A stretch of 64,000 nucleotides of DNA from Streptomyces beigongshangae (GTDB lineage Bacteria > Actinomycetota > Actinomycetes > Streptomycetales > Streptomycetaceae). Below the pieces are notes generated by a model. It had not been told where the DNA came from and made no database searches. It saw nothing but the letters and a program-made list of their open reading frames with translations. The stretch's first letter is position 1. Each line of letters starts with the position of its first letter. The stretch covers positions 62,001 through 126,000 of the forward strand of contig NZ_JAHKJW010000022.1 of the NCBI RefSeq assembly GCF_019710745.1, given 5' to 3'. Shown one piece after another: positions 6,992 to 15,737 of the stretch. The position numbers and the translations under genes are program-made.

Positions 6992-9127
6992 GTGAAGATC
7001 GCGCTACTGATCAACAACGCCTACGGCATCGGCGGCACGATTCGGGCCACCGCCAATCTCTCCCGTGCGCTGACCGCCCGTCACCAGGTGGAAGTCGTCA
7101 GTGTGCACCGGGTGCAGGACGAGGTCGCGATCCCGCTGGACCCGCGGGTCACGCTGACCTCGCTGATCGACATGCGGGAGGACTCTCCCTCCTACGAGGG
7201 CAGGCATCCGCTCACCCAGCAGCCGTGCACGATGTTCCCCGACACCGGCGCCGCCGCGAACTCCGCCCGTCTGCCCTACTCGGCCCTCCAGGACGAGCGC
7301 ATCGGCGCCTGGCTGCGCGAGACGGACGCCGATGTCGTCATAGCCACCCGCCCCGACCTCAACGGCTACCTTGCCCGCGACGGCCAGGCCCGCTATGTGC
7401 GCATCGGCCAGGAACACCTGAGCCTGGACGCCCACAATCCCACTCTGCGTGGACACCAGAACCGGGCCGTCGCCGGACTCGACGCCTTCGTGACCGTCTC
7501 CGAGGCCGACGCGGCCCAGTACCGGAGCACGCTGACGGATGTGGGAACCCACATCTTGTGCATCCCCAACGCGGTGCCCACCCCTGACGTGGAAGTCTCC
7601 TCGCTCGACTCGAACGTGATCGTCGCCGCCGGCCGTTTGGTGTCCGTCAAGCGTTACGACCGTCTCATCAACGCCTTCGCCGAGGTCGCCGCCGCCCACC
7701 CCGAGTGGACGCTACGCATCTACGGCCGTGGCGCCGAGAAGAAGGCACTGCGCGCCCGGATCGACGAACTGGGCCTGTACGACCGCGTGTTCCTCATGGG
7801 CCCGGTCTCCCCCCTCGAGACCGAGTGGGCCAAAGGCGCCATCGCCGCTGTCTCCTCCGACATGGAATCGTTCGGCATGACCATCGTCGAGGCCATGCAC
7901 TGCGGCGTCCCGGTGATCGCCACGGATTGCCCGCACGGTCCCGCCGAGATCATCCAGCACGACGCCAACGGCATCCTCGTACCTCTGGAGGACGGTGTCA
8001 GCGGCTACGCCGGCGCACTCGAACGCCTCATGAGCGATACCGAGTTGCGCCGCCGCCTGGGGCCCGCGGCCCGTGAGCGGGCCGCCGTCTTCGCTCCACC
8101 GGCGATCGCCCGCCGCTACGAGACGCTCATCGACCAGCTCCAGGCCGCACGACTGCCCGCCGGCCGGGGCCGGGGCAATCTCGGTTCGCTGTGGTCGCGG
8201 GTGCGCTCCGCGATACCCGCGCCGCGCACCCAGCCGCCCGCGAAGACTCCGGCGGCCCGGGAAACGCCCGTGTTCCGCCCGGTCGCCGCAGCCCGCACCC
8301 GCGCCGACGGGTCCATCAGCGTTCGCCTGGACGCCGCGACACTGCCACCGGGACCCCTCGACTTCCTGGTCCGGCTGCGCCGCGACCCCAAGGGACGCAA
8401 GATCCGGCTCCCCCTTCCCGAGGGGACCACCGCCTCCGACCTGAACGACGTCACGGTCACTCTCGACGCCGCCGGCCACGATCTGCCGGAAGGCCGCTGG
8501 GACTGCTATGTCGTTCCCCGCGGCGCCCCGGACAACAACCGAATACGCCTGACCTGCCGACTGGCCGAACAAGCCCGAAGCGTCGGGCGGCTGCCCGCCG
8601 TCGTCGGAAACATGGTCATCTCCCGGCTGCCCTACACCACCAGCGACGGGTACCTCGCACTGCGCAGCTGGTGCCGCCCCGCCCACGCCGAGGTCACCAC
8701 CCTCGTGGTCGGCCCCGACCACGCCGTCGTCACCGCCCAGGTCCTGGCACCCGGCTCCGCCACCCTGTCCGACACCGCCGCCGTCGTCGCTGTCTCACGC
8801 CACAGCGAAGCCCACGACCTCGTCCTCCCCGTCACCCGGCTCGACCCCGGAACCGGGCACTTCACCTTCTCCCTCCCCTACGATTCCGCCCTCGCCGAAC
8901 GCACCACCGACCACGACCTGTGGGATCTGCGCCTGCGCCTCACCGCGACCGGCGTCGCCATCCCCATCGGTCGCATCGGCGGCGACATCGTCGACCGCAA
9001 GACGACCGACACCGTCCCCGCGAGCCGGCTGCCCCACCCCACCCGCGGTCTCACCCGCACCAAACCCTTCTTCACGGTGACGAACGACCTCGCCCTGAGC
9101 CTCCGGGACGCCGCAGCCGACACGTGA
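6992..9127 (+). CDS. GT4-type glycosyltransferase with C-terminal extension
   Basis: A 711-residue GT-B glycosyltransferase. The N-terminal Rossmann domain begins VKIALLINNAYGIGGTIRA. The donor-binding domain shows AAGRLVSVKRYDRLI (about residue 213), RIYGRGAEK and the retaining GT4 E-x7-E signature in ESFGMTIVEAM, then TDCPHGPAEII. After about residue 390 there is a roughly 300-residue extension with repeated beta-rich blocks (SISVRLDAATLPPG, HDLVLPVTRL), as in Streptomyces transferases that build cell-wall glycopolymers or teichoic acids. The GTG at 6992 follows AGAGAGAG at 6982-6989, and no signal peptide is seen. It has no operon partner. The product polymer is unknown; cell-wall glycopolymer synthesis is inferred. 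Confidence 0.85.
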   Translation: MKIALLINNAYGIGGTIRATANLSRALTARHQVEVVSVHRVQDEVAIPLDPRVTLTSLIDMREDSPSYEGRHPLTQQPCTMFPDTGAAANSARLPYSALQDERIGAWLRETDADVVIATRPDLNGYLARDGQARYVRIGQEHLSLDAHNPTLRGHQNRAVAGLDAFVTVSEADAAQYRSTLTDVGTHILCIPNAVPTPDVEVSSLDSNVIVAAGRLVSVKRYDRLINAFAEVAAAHPEWTLRIYGRGAEKKALRARIDELGLYDRVFLMGPVSPLETEWAKGAIAAVSSDMESFGMTIVEAMHCGVPVIATDCPHGPAEIIQHDANGILVPLEDGVSGYAGALERLMSDTELRRRLGPAARERAAVFAPPAIARRYETLIDQLQAARLPAGRGRGNLGSLWSRVRSAIPAPRTQPPAKTPAARETPVFRPVAAARTRADGSISVRLDAATLPPGPLDFLVRLRRDPKGRKIRLPLPEGTTASDLNDVTVTLDAAGHDLPEGRWDCYVVPRGAPDNNRIRLTCRLAEQARSVGRLPAVVGNMVISRLPYTTSDGYLALRSWCRPAHAEVTTLVVGPDHAVVTAQVLAPGSATLSDTAAVVAVSRHSEAHDLVLPVTRLDPGTGHFTFSLPYDSALAERTTDHDLWDLRLRLTATGVAIPIGRIGGDIVDRKTTDTVPASRLPHPTRGLTRTKPFFTVTNDLALSLRDAAADT

Positions 9128-9169
9128 CACCGCCGCGTCCGCAGGCCGCCACCCGGCTGACATCCTCGC

Positions 9170-9338
9170 GGATCAGCCGTCCCGGACCGACCACCGCATG
9201 GGCGTGGGCGGTGACTTCGCCTGGCGCCAGGGCGAGCCTGCCGCGGCCGTCGTCCGGTTCGGACGCGGCGCCGGCCGCGTGCTCCGGCACCGCGCCCTCG
9301 GCCGGTCCCACGATCAGGACGTCTCCTTGCCGGTCCAT
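9170..9338 (-). pseudogene. Truncated small RQGDVLIV / GEVTAHAHA protein
   Basis: From the ATG at 9338, behind GGGAGGGGG, the minus strand encodes MDRQGDVLIVGPAEGAV, then GRGRLALAPGEVTAHAHAV and GPGRLIRED. I remember this pattern (RQGDVL near the N terminus, LA.GEVTGHAHA later) from a family of roughly 100-residue Streptomyces proteins. The expected second half is missing: after about 9170 the frame becomes noncoding-like and enters the 3' end of the glycosyltransferase gene, closing at 9072. So the promoter-proximal half is intact and the distal half is deleted. It is divergent from the LRR gene that opens the STM401x operon. Confidence 0.5.
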
Positions 9339-9618
9339 GGGCCCCCTCCCGGTGCGGCACCCGGTGTGCCATGGGAAGGACCGTAGGGGCGGGCACTGAC
9401 AATCCCGCTCGTCCGCAGGTCACACGGCCCGTGACGGGTGCGGGCCGCCCGCTCCGGTCCGGTGCCGGCGCCCCGGCGGCGGGCGCGGGAGGCCCCCTGT
9501 CCGCGGCGCTGTCAGTGCGGCTTGGTAGAACTCCGTTGTCCGGACGCGATCGGCGCGCGCCGGGCTCAGGACCCACGACCGCCGATTCACCGGCCTCAGT
9601 ACGAAGGAGCGGGCGCCC

Positions 9619-10587
9619 ATGACCATCGGTGGCCACCTCAAGGAATTCCACGGTCTGCCGGCCTTCGGCTTCCCGGGCGTCGACGACCCGGTGCCCGACC
9701 CGTCCTCGCTCCCGTCACCCGAGTCGGTGGCCTGGCGCGTCGCGGTGGACTCCTACGACGCCCCGGAGCAGTGGGAGGATGCCTTCGCCCGTTTCCTGGC
9801 GGCCGTCGACACCACCCGGGTGCGGGCCCTGATCGTCGGGGCGTGGAGCGATGTGTACGAGAACGCCCCGGACGAGGTGGTCGGGGCGCTGGTGGCGGCC
9901 CGCGACCGGCTGCCCGCCCTGCGCGCGCTGTTCGTCGGCGACATCGTGATGGAGGAGGCCGAGATCTCCTGGATCACCCAGGGCGACATGGCTCCGCTCC
10001 TCGGCGCCTTCCCCGGCCTTGAGGAGTTCGGCGTCCGCGGCGGCAACCAGCTCGTCGTTCCCGCGTTCCGCCACGAACGGCTGCGCAGGCTCAGGGTCGA
10101 GACCGGCGGCATGCCCGCCGAGGTGGTGCGCTCCATCGCCGCCAGCGACCTGCCCGCCCTCGTCGACCTCGACCTGTGGCTGGGCACGTCCGAGTACGGG
10201 GGCGACGCCGGCATCGCCGACCTCGAACCCTTCTTCGCCGGCACCAGGCTGCCCTCCCTCAAGCGGCTGGCCCTGCGCAACAGCGAGATCCAGGACGCGA
10301 TCTGCGCGGCCCTCGCGTCCGCCCCCGTGGTGGCGCGCCTGGAGGAGCTCGACGTCTCCATGGGGGTGCTCACCGACGACGGTGCGACGGCGCTGCTGAC
10401 CGGTCAGCCGCTGACCCACCTCAGGAAGCTCGACCTGCACCACAACTACCTCAGCGAGGCCCTGCGCACCCGGCTGCTGGAGACGCTGGAGCCCGCCGGT
10501 GTGGAGGTCGACACGGACCGGGACGACGCCGAGGACGACGAGGACGGCGACGGCGAGGTCTGGCGGTTCGTCGCGGTGGGCGAGTAG
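9619..10587 (+). CDS. STM4015-like leucine-rich-repeat protein
   Basis: A 322-residue cytoplasmic LRR protein that opens a five-gene operon. It starts MTIGGHLKEFHGLPAF. Its body has irregular repeats of about 25-30 residues (FPGLEEFGVRGGNQL, LPSLKRLALRNSEIQ, LTHLRKLDLHHNYLS), and it ends in an acidic tail of Asp/Glu (about 300-312). No signal peptide or catalytic motif is seen. AAGGAG at 9603-9608 sits about ten bases before the ATG. Gene order with two radical SAM proteins, an ATP-grasp-like protein and a sulfatase-fold hydrolase matches the STM4015 family as I know it. A scaffold or substrate-recognition role is inferred. Confidence 0.85.
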   Translation: MTIGGHLKEFHGLPAFGFPGVDDPVPDPSSLPSPESVAWRVAVDSYDAPEQWEDAFARFLAAVDTTRVRALIVGAWSDVYENAPDEVVGALVAARDRLPALRALFVGDIVMEEAEISWITQGDMAPLLGAFPGLEEFGVRGGNQLVVPAFRHERLRRLRVETGGMPAEVVRSIAASDLPALVDLDLWLGTSEYGGDAGIADLEPFFAGTRLPSLKRLALRNSEIQDAICAALASAPVVARLEELDVSMGVLTDDGATALLTGQPLTHLRKLDLHHNYLSEALRTRLLETLEPAGVEVDTDRDDAEDDEDGDGEVWRFVAVGE

Positions 10588-10622
10588 CGCGCCGCGCGGA
10601 CCGGACCAGGGAGGGCAGGGGC

Positions 10623-11840
10623 ATGCGCCGTACCGGACCGGCGGACGCACCGCCGAAGTGGGTGGTCGTCGCCAACGGGGACAACCGCAGGGTGAGCCTG
10701 TTCACGGCGGCCGCCGAGGCCGCCGGCCACGGCACGCCCCGGGTCGTCGAGTGGCTCGACGTACTGCGCGACGGCGGACACGACTTCGCCGACGACGAGC
10801 TGGTCCGTCTCGACTCCCCCGGTGAGGACCCGGCCGTGGACGCCCTGCTGCGCGGTGTGGACGAGCCGACACGGGTGGAGGGTTCCGCGCGCTGGTACGC
10901 GCGGTTCCTGGAGGCCGTGGCGTCGCTGCGCGGCGGGCGGCGGCTCGACGACCCGGCCGACCTGGCCGTGATGTTCGACAAGCGGCTGTGCCACGCACGG
11001 CTCGCGCGCGCGGACGTGCCGGTGCCGCCGTCCCCCACGTCCGGCACCCGCACACCGGTCCGGGGGTGGGCGGACGTGCGGGAGGTCATGGCGGCGGCCG
11101 GCATGCGGCGCGTCTTCGTCAAACTCGCCCACGGTTCGTCCGCCTCGGGTGTCCTGGCCGTCGAGACCGGCGGCGCGGACCGGATCCGCGCGACGACGTC
11201 GGTGGAGCGCACCGAGGACGGCCGTCTCCACAACTCGCTGCGGGTGCGCCGCTACACACGGGAGGCGGAGATCGCCGCGATCGTCGACACCCTGGCCCCC
11301 GACGGGCTGCATGTCGAACGGTGGCTGCCGAAGGCCTCGCTCGGCGGCCGCTCCGCCGACCTGCGGATCGTCGTCGTGGCCGGCAGGGCCACGCACGCCG
11401 TGGTCCGCACCAGCCGCTCCCCGCTGACCAACCTCCATCTCGGCGGCACACGCGGTGACCTGGCGGCCGTACGGGCGCTGGCGGGCGACCGGTGGGCCGC
11501 GGCCGTCAAAACCGCCGAGCGGGCCGCCGCCTGCTTCCCCGGCACGCTGTGTGTCGGTGTCGACCTGCTGCCCGCCCTCGGCTGGCGCCGCTTCGCCGTC
11601 GGCGAGGTCAACGCGTTCGGCGACCTGCTCCCCCGGCTGACCGGCCTGCCGGGAGGCGGGGCGGAGGGCCGGGACACGTACGCGACGCAGATCGCCGCGG
11701 CCGGCTCCTTCAGCCGCGGCCGGCGCCCGGACCGGGACACGCCCGCCGCCCCGCCGCCCGCCGCACCCGGCCCGCCCCGCACCTCCGGCGCATCCGCGTC
11801 ACCGCACGACCTGCCAAGGACAGCCCATGCCACAGCCTGA
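10623..11840 (+). CDS. STM4014-like ATP-grasp-type protein
   Basis: A 405-residue protein with an ATP-grasp-like core. It has a Rossmann-like N terminus (KWVVVANGDNRRVSLF), a central FVKLAHGSSASGVLA resembling the ATP-clamp strand of RimK-type ligases, LRIVVVAGRATHAVVRTS, and the metal-site-like GVDLLPALGWRRFAVGEVNAFGD near residue 325. ATP-grasp enzymes make amide or thioester bonds through an acyl phosphate. The ATG at 10623 follows GGGAGGGCAGG and lies 35 bp after the LRR gene. The last 14 bp overlap the next gene. The C-terminal 60 residues are Pro/Ala-rich. ATP-grasp membership is my reading of the motifs, not confirmed. Confidence 0.82.
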   Translation: MRRTGPADAPPKWVVVANGDNRRVSLFTAAAEAAGHGTPRVVEWLDVLRDGGHDFADDELVRLDSPGEDPAVDALLRGVDEPTRVEGSARWYARFLEAVASLRGGRRLDDPADLAVMFDKRLCHARLARADVPVPPSPTSGTRTPVRGWADVREVMAAAGMRRVFVKLAHGSSASGVLAVETGGADRIRATTSVERTEDGRLHNSLRVRRYTREAEIAAIVDTLAPDGLHVERWLPKASLGGRSADLRIVVVAGRATHAVVRTSRSPLTNLHLGGTRGDLAAVRALAGDRWAAAVKTAERAAACFPGTLCVGVDLLPALGWRRFAVGEVNAFGDLLPRLTGLPGGGAEGRDTYATQIAAAGSFSRGRRPDRDTPAAPPPAAPGPPRTSGASASPHDLPRTAHATA

Positions 11841-12762
11841 CCCCGGCCCCGTACCGCCCCGGGCCGCTCCCCCGCCCGGCGCGGCCGGCGCGCCCGTGGC
11901 GCACGGCGCCGCCCACGCCCCGGACATGAACGAGATGGACATGAACGAGGTGGACATGAACGAGGTGGTCGGCCGGGACGACCTCCTGCTCCTCACCCTG
12001 GACACCCTCCGGTACGACGTGGCGGCCGAGCTCGCCGCGGCGGGCCGGCTGCCCCACCTCACCGCCCACCTGCCGGGCGGCACCTGGGAGAAGCGGCACG
12101 CCCCCGGGAACTTCACCTACGCCTCCCACCAGGCGATGTTCGCCGGCTTCCTGCCCACGCCCGCCGCCCCCGGACCGCACCCCCGCCTGTTCGCGGCCCG
12201 GTTCGCGGGCAGCGAGACGACCGCCGACGGCACGTTCGTCTTCGAGACGCCGGACCTCGTGTCCGCCCTCGCCGCGCGCGGCTACCGCACGGTGTGCATC
12301 GGCGGCGTCGGCTTCTTCAACAAGCAGGGCGCGCTGGGCGGCGTCCTGCCCGGCTACTTCCAGGAGAGCCACTGGGAGCCGGAGTTCTCCGTGGCCTCAC
12401 CGACCTCCTTCGAGGCACAGGTGGCACGGGCCGAGCAGACCGTCGCCGAACTGCCCACGGAGCAGCGGCTCTTCCTGTTCCTGAACGCCTCCGCCCTGCA
12501 CCAGCCGAACTGGTTCCACCTGCCCGGCGCGACCCGTGGGGCGGGGGACGACCGCCGCACCCACGCCGCGGCACTGGAGTACGTCGACCGGCACGTCGGG
12601 CGGCTGTTCGCCGCGATGAGTTCGCGCCGCCGCTGCTTCGCGATCGTCTGCTCCGACCACGGCACCGCCTACGGGGACGACGGCTACACCGGCCACCGCC
12701 TGGGCCACGATTCCGTGTGGACCGTGCCCTACGGCCACTTCTTCCTGGAGCCGCCCGCATGA
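11827..12762 (+). CDS. STM4013/SEN3800-like sulfatase-fold hydrolase
   Basis: A 311-residue member of the alkaline phosphatase/sulfatase superfamily. Metal-binding D59 is in LLLLTLDTLRYDVA. The nucleophile region is probably APGNFTYASHQAMF. D277-H278 are in CSDHGTAYGDDGYTGH, with a following HRLGH. There is no signal peptide, so it acts in the cytoplasm, unlike true sulfatases. Residues 1-35 are Pro/Ala-rich, followed by a threefold DMNE(M/V) repeat; a shorter protein could start at one of those Met codons. It overlaps the preceding gene by 14 bp and the next by the ATGA at 12759. It might hydrolyse a phosphate or sulfate ester in a pathway with the two radical SAM proteins. Confidence 0.87.
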   Translation: MPQPDPGPVPPRAAPPPGAAGAPVAHGAAHAPDMNEMDMNEVDMNEVVGRDDLLLLTLDTLRYDVAAELAAAGRLPHLTAHLPGGTWEKRHAPGNFTYASHQAMFAGFLPTPAAPGPHPRLFAARFAGSETTADGTFVFETPDLVSALAARGYRTVCIGGVGFFNKQGALGGVLPGYFQESHWEPEFSVASPTSFEAQVARAEQTVAELPTEQRLFLFLNASALHQPNWFHLPGATRGAGDDRRTHAAALEYVDRHVGRLFAAMSSRRRCFAIVCSDHGTAYGDDGYTGHRLGHDSVWTVPYGHFFLEPPA

Positions 12763-14150
12763 CCGTCACCCCCACCGCGCCCACCGCGGGCACTTCGGCC
12801 GGCACCGCCGCGGGCGCCTCCGCCGCACCGCCGCGCCCCTACCAGAGCTACACGTACGCGTACCCGCACAAGACCGCCTACCGGCCACTCGTCCCCGCGC
12901 CCCGGCTCGCGGACCTGTGGGCCGGCGAGTCCCGGCAGGCGCTCTCGCTGTACCTGCACATCCCGTTCTGCGAGATCCGCTGCGGCTTCTGCAACCTCTT
13001 CACCCGCATCGGCGCGCCGGACGGCCTGACGGGCCGCTACCTGGACGCCGTACGGCGCCAGGCCGCCGCCGTCCGCGAGGCCCTCGGCGACGGGGAGCCG
13101 CCGCGTTTCGCCAATGCCGCGTTCGGCGGCGGCACCCCCACCTTCCTGGAGGCCGCCGAGCTGGAGCGGCTGTGCGACATCGCCGAGCGGGAGACGGGCG
13201 TGGACCTGCGGACCGTCCCGCTGTCCGTGGAGGCGTCGCCGTCCACGGCCACGGCCGACCGGCTGGCCGTGCTGGCCGGGCGGGGCACCACGCGCCTCAG
13301 CCTCGGCGTGCAGAGCTTCGTCGAGGAGGAGTCCCGTGCCGCCGTACGCCCGCAGCGCAGGGACGACGTCGAGGCGGCACTGGCGCGGGTCCGCGAGGCC
13401 GCGATCCCGGTCCTGAACATCGACCTGATCTACGGCATCGACGGGCAGACGGCGGCCAGTTGGCGGTACTCCCTCGACGCGGCCCTGGCCTGGCGCCCCG
13501 AGGAGATCTACCTCTACCCCCTCTACATACGCCCCCTCACCGGACTCGGCCGCCACGCCGATCCGCGCGCGGCCGACCGGGAGTGGGACGAGCGGCGGCT
13601 GCGCCGCTACCGGGAGGGCCGCGACCACCTCCTCGCCCAGGGCTACGAGCAGGTGTCGATGCGCATGTTCCGGCGGACGGACGCGCCGCCGCAGGGACCG
13701 GACGACTACGCGTGCCAGACCGACGGCATGATCGGCCTGGGCTGCGGCGCGCGCTCGTACACCTCCCGGCTGCACTACTCCTTCGACTACGCCGTGTCGA
13801 TGCGGGAGATCCGCGGCATCATCGACGACTACACCGCCACCGCGGACTTCTCCCGCGCCCTGCACGGGAGGTGGGTCGACGAGGACGAGGCACGGCGCCG
13901 GCACCTGCTGCAGTCGGTGCTCCAGGCGAAGGGCCTGCCCGCCGCCGACTACCGGGCTCGGTTCGGCACGGACCCGTACGAGGACTTCCCCGCGGAGCTC
14001 GGCACCCTCACCGCGCGCGGCTGGCTCGACGACACCGGGCCCGGGCTGCTCCGCCTCTCCGCCGAAGGGCTCGCCCACTCGGACGCGATCGGTCCCGAGT
14101 TCTTCTCGCCGGCCGTGCGCGACGCCATGGCCGCCTACGAGACGAAGTGA
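12759..14150 (+). CDS. STM4012-like radical SAM protein (HemN/HemW-like)
   Basis: A 463-residue radical SAM enzyme. The [4Fe-4S] site is C71-x3-C75-x2-C78 inside LYLHIPFCEIRCGFCNLF, the arrangement seen in HemN/HemW coproporphyrinogen-III oxidase relatives. GGGTPTFL follows, as in that family's SAM-binding strand, then LSLGVQSF, LNIDLIYGI and the late DYACQTDGMIGLGCGARSY. About 28 N-terminal residues are Ala/Thr-rich and probably disordered. Its start codon overlaps the previous stop (ATGA). It reads as a relative of HemW rather than a haem-synthesis enzyme, because it is locked in the STM401x operon. The substrate is unknown. Confidence 0.92.
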   Translation: MTVTPTAPTAGTSAGTAAGASAAPPRPYQSYTYAYPHKTAYRPLVPAPRLADLWAGESRQALSLYLHIPFCEIRCGFCNLFTRIGAPDGLTGRYLDAVRRQAAAVREALGDGEPPRFANAAFGGGTPTFLEAAELERLCDIAERETGVDLRTVPLSVEASPSTATADRLAVLAGRGTTRLSLGVQSFVEEESRAAVRPQRRDDVEAALARVREAAIPVLNIDLIYGIDGQTAASWRYSLDAALAWRPEEIYLYPLYIRPLTGLGRHADPRAADREWDERRLRRYREGRDHLLAQGYEQVSMRMFRRTDAPPQGPDDYACQTDGMIGLGCGARSYTSRLHYSFDYAVSMREIRGIIDDYTATADFSRALHGRWVDEDEARRRHLLQSVLQAKGLPAADYRARFGTDPYEDFPAELGTLTARGWLDDTGPGLLRLSAEGLAHSDAIGPEFFSPAVRDAMAAYETK

Positions 14151-14156
14151 GGGCCG

Positions 14157-15056
14157 GTGGACCTGACACTGCTGTACCGCGGCCCGCTCGCCTCCTGCGA
14201 CTACGACTGCCCCTACTGCCCGTTCGCGAAGCGACGGGACAGCACGGCGCAGCTGCGCGCCGACCGCACGGCTCTGGAGCGGTTCACCGCCTGGGCGCAC
14301 GAGCAGCGGGACGACCGCCTCTCGGTGCTCTTCACCCCCTGGGGAGAGGGGCTGGTGCGCTCCTGGTACCGGCGCGCCCTGGTGGAGCTCTCGCACCGGC
14401 CGCACATACGGCGGGTCGCCGTCCAGACCAACCTGAGCTGCCGCACCGACTGGCTGGAGGACGCGGACCTCGACACCGTCGCCCTGTGGTGCACCTACCA
14501 CCCCGGGCAGACGCCGTACGAGCGCTTCCTGGCGAAGACGCACGCCCTGTCGGGTCTCGGCGTCCGCTTCAGCGTCGGGATCGTCGGCGTACCGGAGCAC
14601 CTGGAGCACGCGCGGCGGCTGCGCGCCGAACTGCCGGACCATGTCTACCTGTGGGTGAACGCCGCCGAGGGACACACCTACACGGACGAACAGGCGGCCG
14701 GGTGGACCGGGCTCGACCCGCTCTTCCCGTTCAGCCGGCATCCGCACCGCTCGGCCGGGATGCCGTGCCGCACCGGCGAGTCGGTCCTGTCGGTCGACGG
14801 GGAGGGCACGGTCCGCCGCTGCCACTTCGTCCCCGCCCCGCTGGGCAACCTCTACGACGGCTCCTACCGCGCCGCGCTCGGCCCCCGCACCTGCCCCAGG
14901 GAACTGTGCGACTGCCACATCGGATACGTCCACCTGGAGACCCTGCCGCTGTACGACGTGTTCGCGGGCGGCGTCCTGGAACGCGTTCCGCACACCCTCC
15001 CCGGCCACCCGGCCCGCCCCCTGCTGCCCCTCACGTCCACGTCCCGGCGCGGCTGA
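14157..15056 (+). CDS. STM4011-like radical SAM protein
   Basis: A 299-residue radical SAM protein with a very early cluster motif, C14-x3-C18-x2-C21 (SCDYDCPYCPF). A C-terminal set of extra cysteines (MPCRTGE, RRCHFVPAPLGNLY, TCPRELCDCHIGYVH) suggests a second, SPASM-like iron-sulfur cluster. Such proteins often modify peptides or activate partner enzymes. The start is a GTG six bases after the STM4012 stop and is probably translationally coupled. This closes the operon. The final residues run into a repetitive CACGTC tract. The substrate is unknown. The pairing of two different radical SAM proteins is the defining oddity of the locus. Confidence 0.92.
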   Translation: MDLTLLYRGPLASCDYDCPYCPFAKRRDSTAQLRADRTALERFTAWAHEQRDDRLSVLFTPWGEGLVRSWYRRALVELSHRPHIRRVAVQTNLSCRTDWLEDADLDTVALWCTYHPGQTPYERFLAKTHALSGLGVRFSVGIVGVPEHLEHARRLRAELPDHVYLWVNAAEGHTYTDEQAAGWTGLDPLFPFSRHPHRSAGMPCRTGESVLSVDGEGTVRRCHFVPAPLGNLYDGSYRAALGPRTCPRELCDCHIGYVHLETLPLYDVFAGGVLERVPHTLPGHPARPLLPLTSTSRRG

Positions 15057-15183
15057 AGGTCACTCGTGCGCGGCGGCGTCAAGCACCGCCCGCCGGCCGC
15101 GACTGGCAGGTTGCCGCCGTTGACCGCTTTGTGCGGCACATGACAGCGTCGATCCGCCCCGGGGCAGCGGCCCCGGGCACGTC

Positions 15184-15246
15184 CATGCTCACGTCCACGT
15201 CCATGCTCACGTCCACGTTCACGTCCACGTCCTCGTTCACGTCCAC
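15184..15246. repeat. Degenerate CACGTC/CACGTT hexamer tandem
   Basis: About ten 6-bp units of the type CACGTC, CATGCT and CACGTT are repeated head to tail, just before the secreted-protein gene. Two more units occur in the 3' end of the STM4011 gene (about 15031-15045). It probably arose by slippage. It has no spacers and is not a CRISPR. Confidence 0.75.
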
Positions 15247-15263
15247 AGAGGGGATCGATCACC

Positions 15264-15737
15264 ATGGGTGACAGACGGGTCACGTACGCGGCGGCAGTCA
15301 CGGCAGCCGCGCTCTTCCTCGGCGTCTGCGGCACGGCGGCCACGGCGGCCACCGGACCGGCCGCGGCTCCGGCGTCCTCGGCCGCCGCCGCACCGGCGTT
15401 CGGCCCGAGCAGCTTCACCCCCGAGGAGGAGGCACACCTGCGGGAGGTGGCCGCCGCCATCTGGAACGCCGACCTGGCCGCCGGCTGGAACATGAACCCC
15501 GAGGTCGCCGACGTCCTCTCCACCGCGACCGGGGAGATCCTCCGCTGTTCCGAGGCATTCGCCCTGGTGCCCCGGCCGGCCGGCTTCGTCCCGGGCGTCG
15601 GTTACCTGCTCAACTACTGGAAGAACCTCAAGGACTACTTCCTCGCGGTGAAGGACAACCGCACGTACCGGGCCTGCGTGGTGACCGCGGCGGCGAACTA
15701 CCGCTCGGCGATCGAGATGGCCTCCATCGGCATCTGA
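15264..15737 (+). CDS. Secreted protein of unknown function
   Basis: A 157-residue precursor with a clear Sec signal peptide: MGDRRVTYAAAVTAAALFLG, then an Ala-rich end with likely cleavage near residue 30. The mature part is about 120 residues, with acidic FTPEEEAHLREVAAAIWN, central EILRCSEAF and C-terminal YRACVVTAAANYRSA. These give two cysteines that could form one disulfide. A GAGGGG site at 15247-15252 supports the ATG at 15264. No family was recognised. It lies after the STM401x operon but is separated from it by 207 bp containing the hexamer repeat, so co-function is not indicated. Confidence 0.8.
   Translation: MGDRRVTYAAAVTAAALFLGVCGTAATAATGPAAAPASSAAAAPAFGPSSFTPEEEAHLREVAAAIWNADLAAGWNMNPEVADVLSTATGEILRCSEAFALVPRPAGFVPGVGYLLNYWKNLKDYFLAVKDNRTYRACVVTAAANYRSAIEMASIGI

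Noticed and set aside
15184..15246. Hexamer repeat as a protein-binding array
   Set aside because: Units vary too much in order and no flanking regulator is evident; simple slippage is sufficient.
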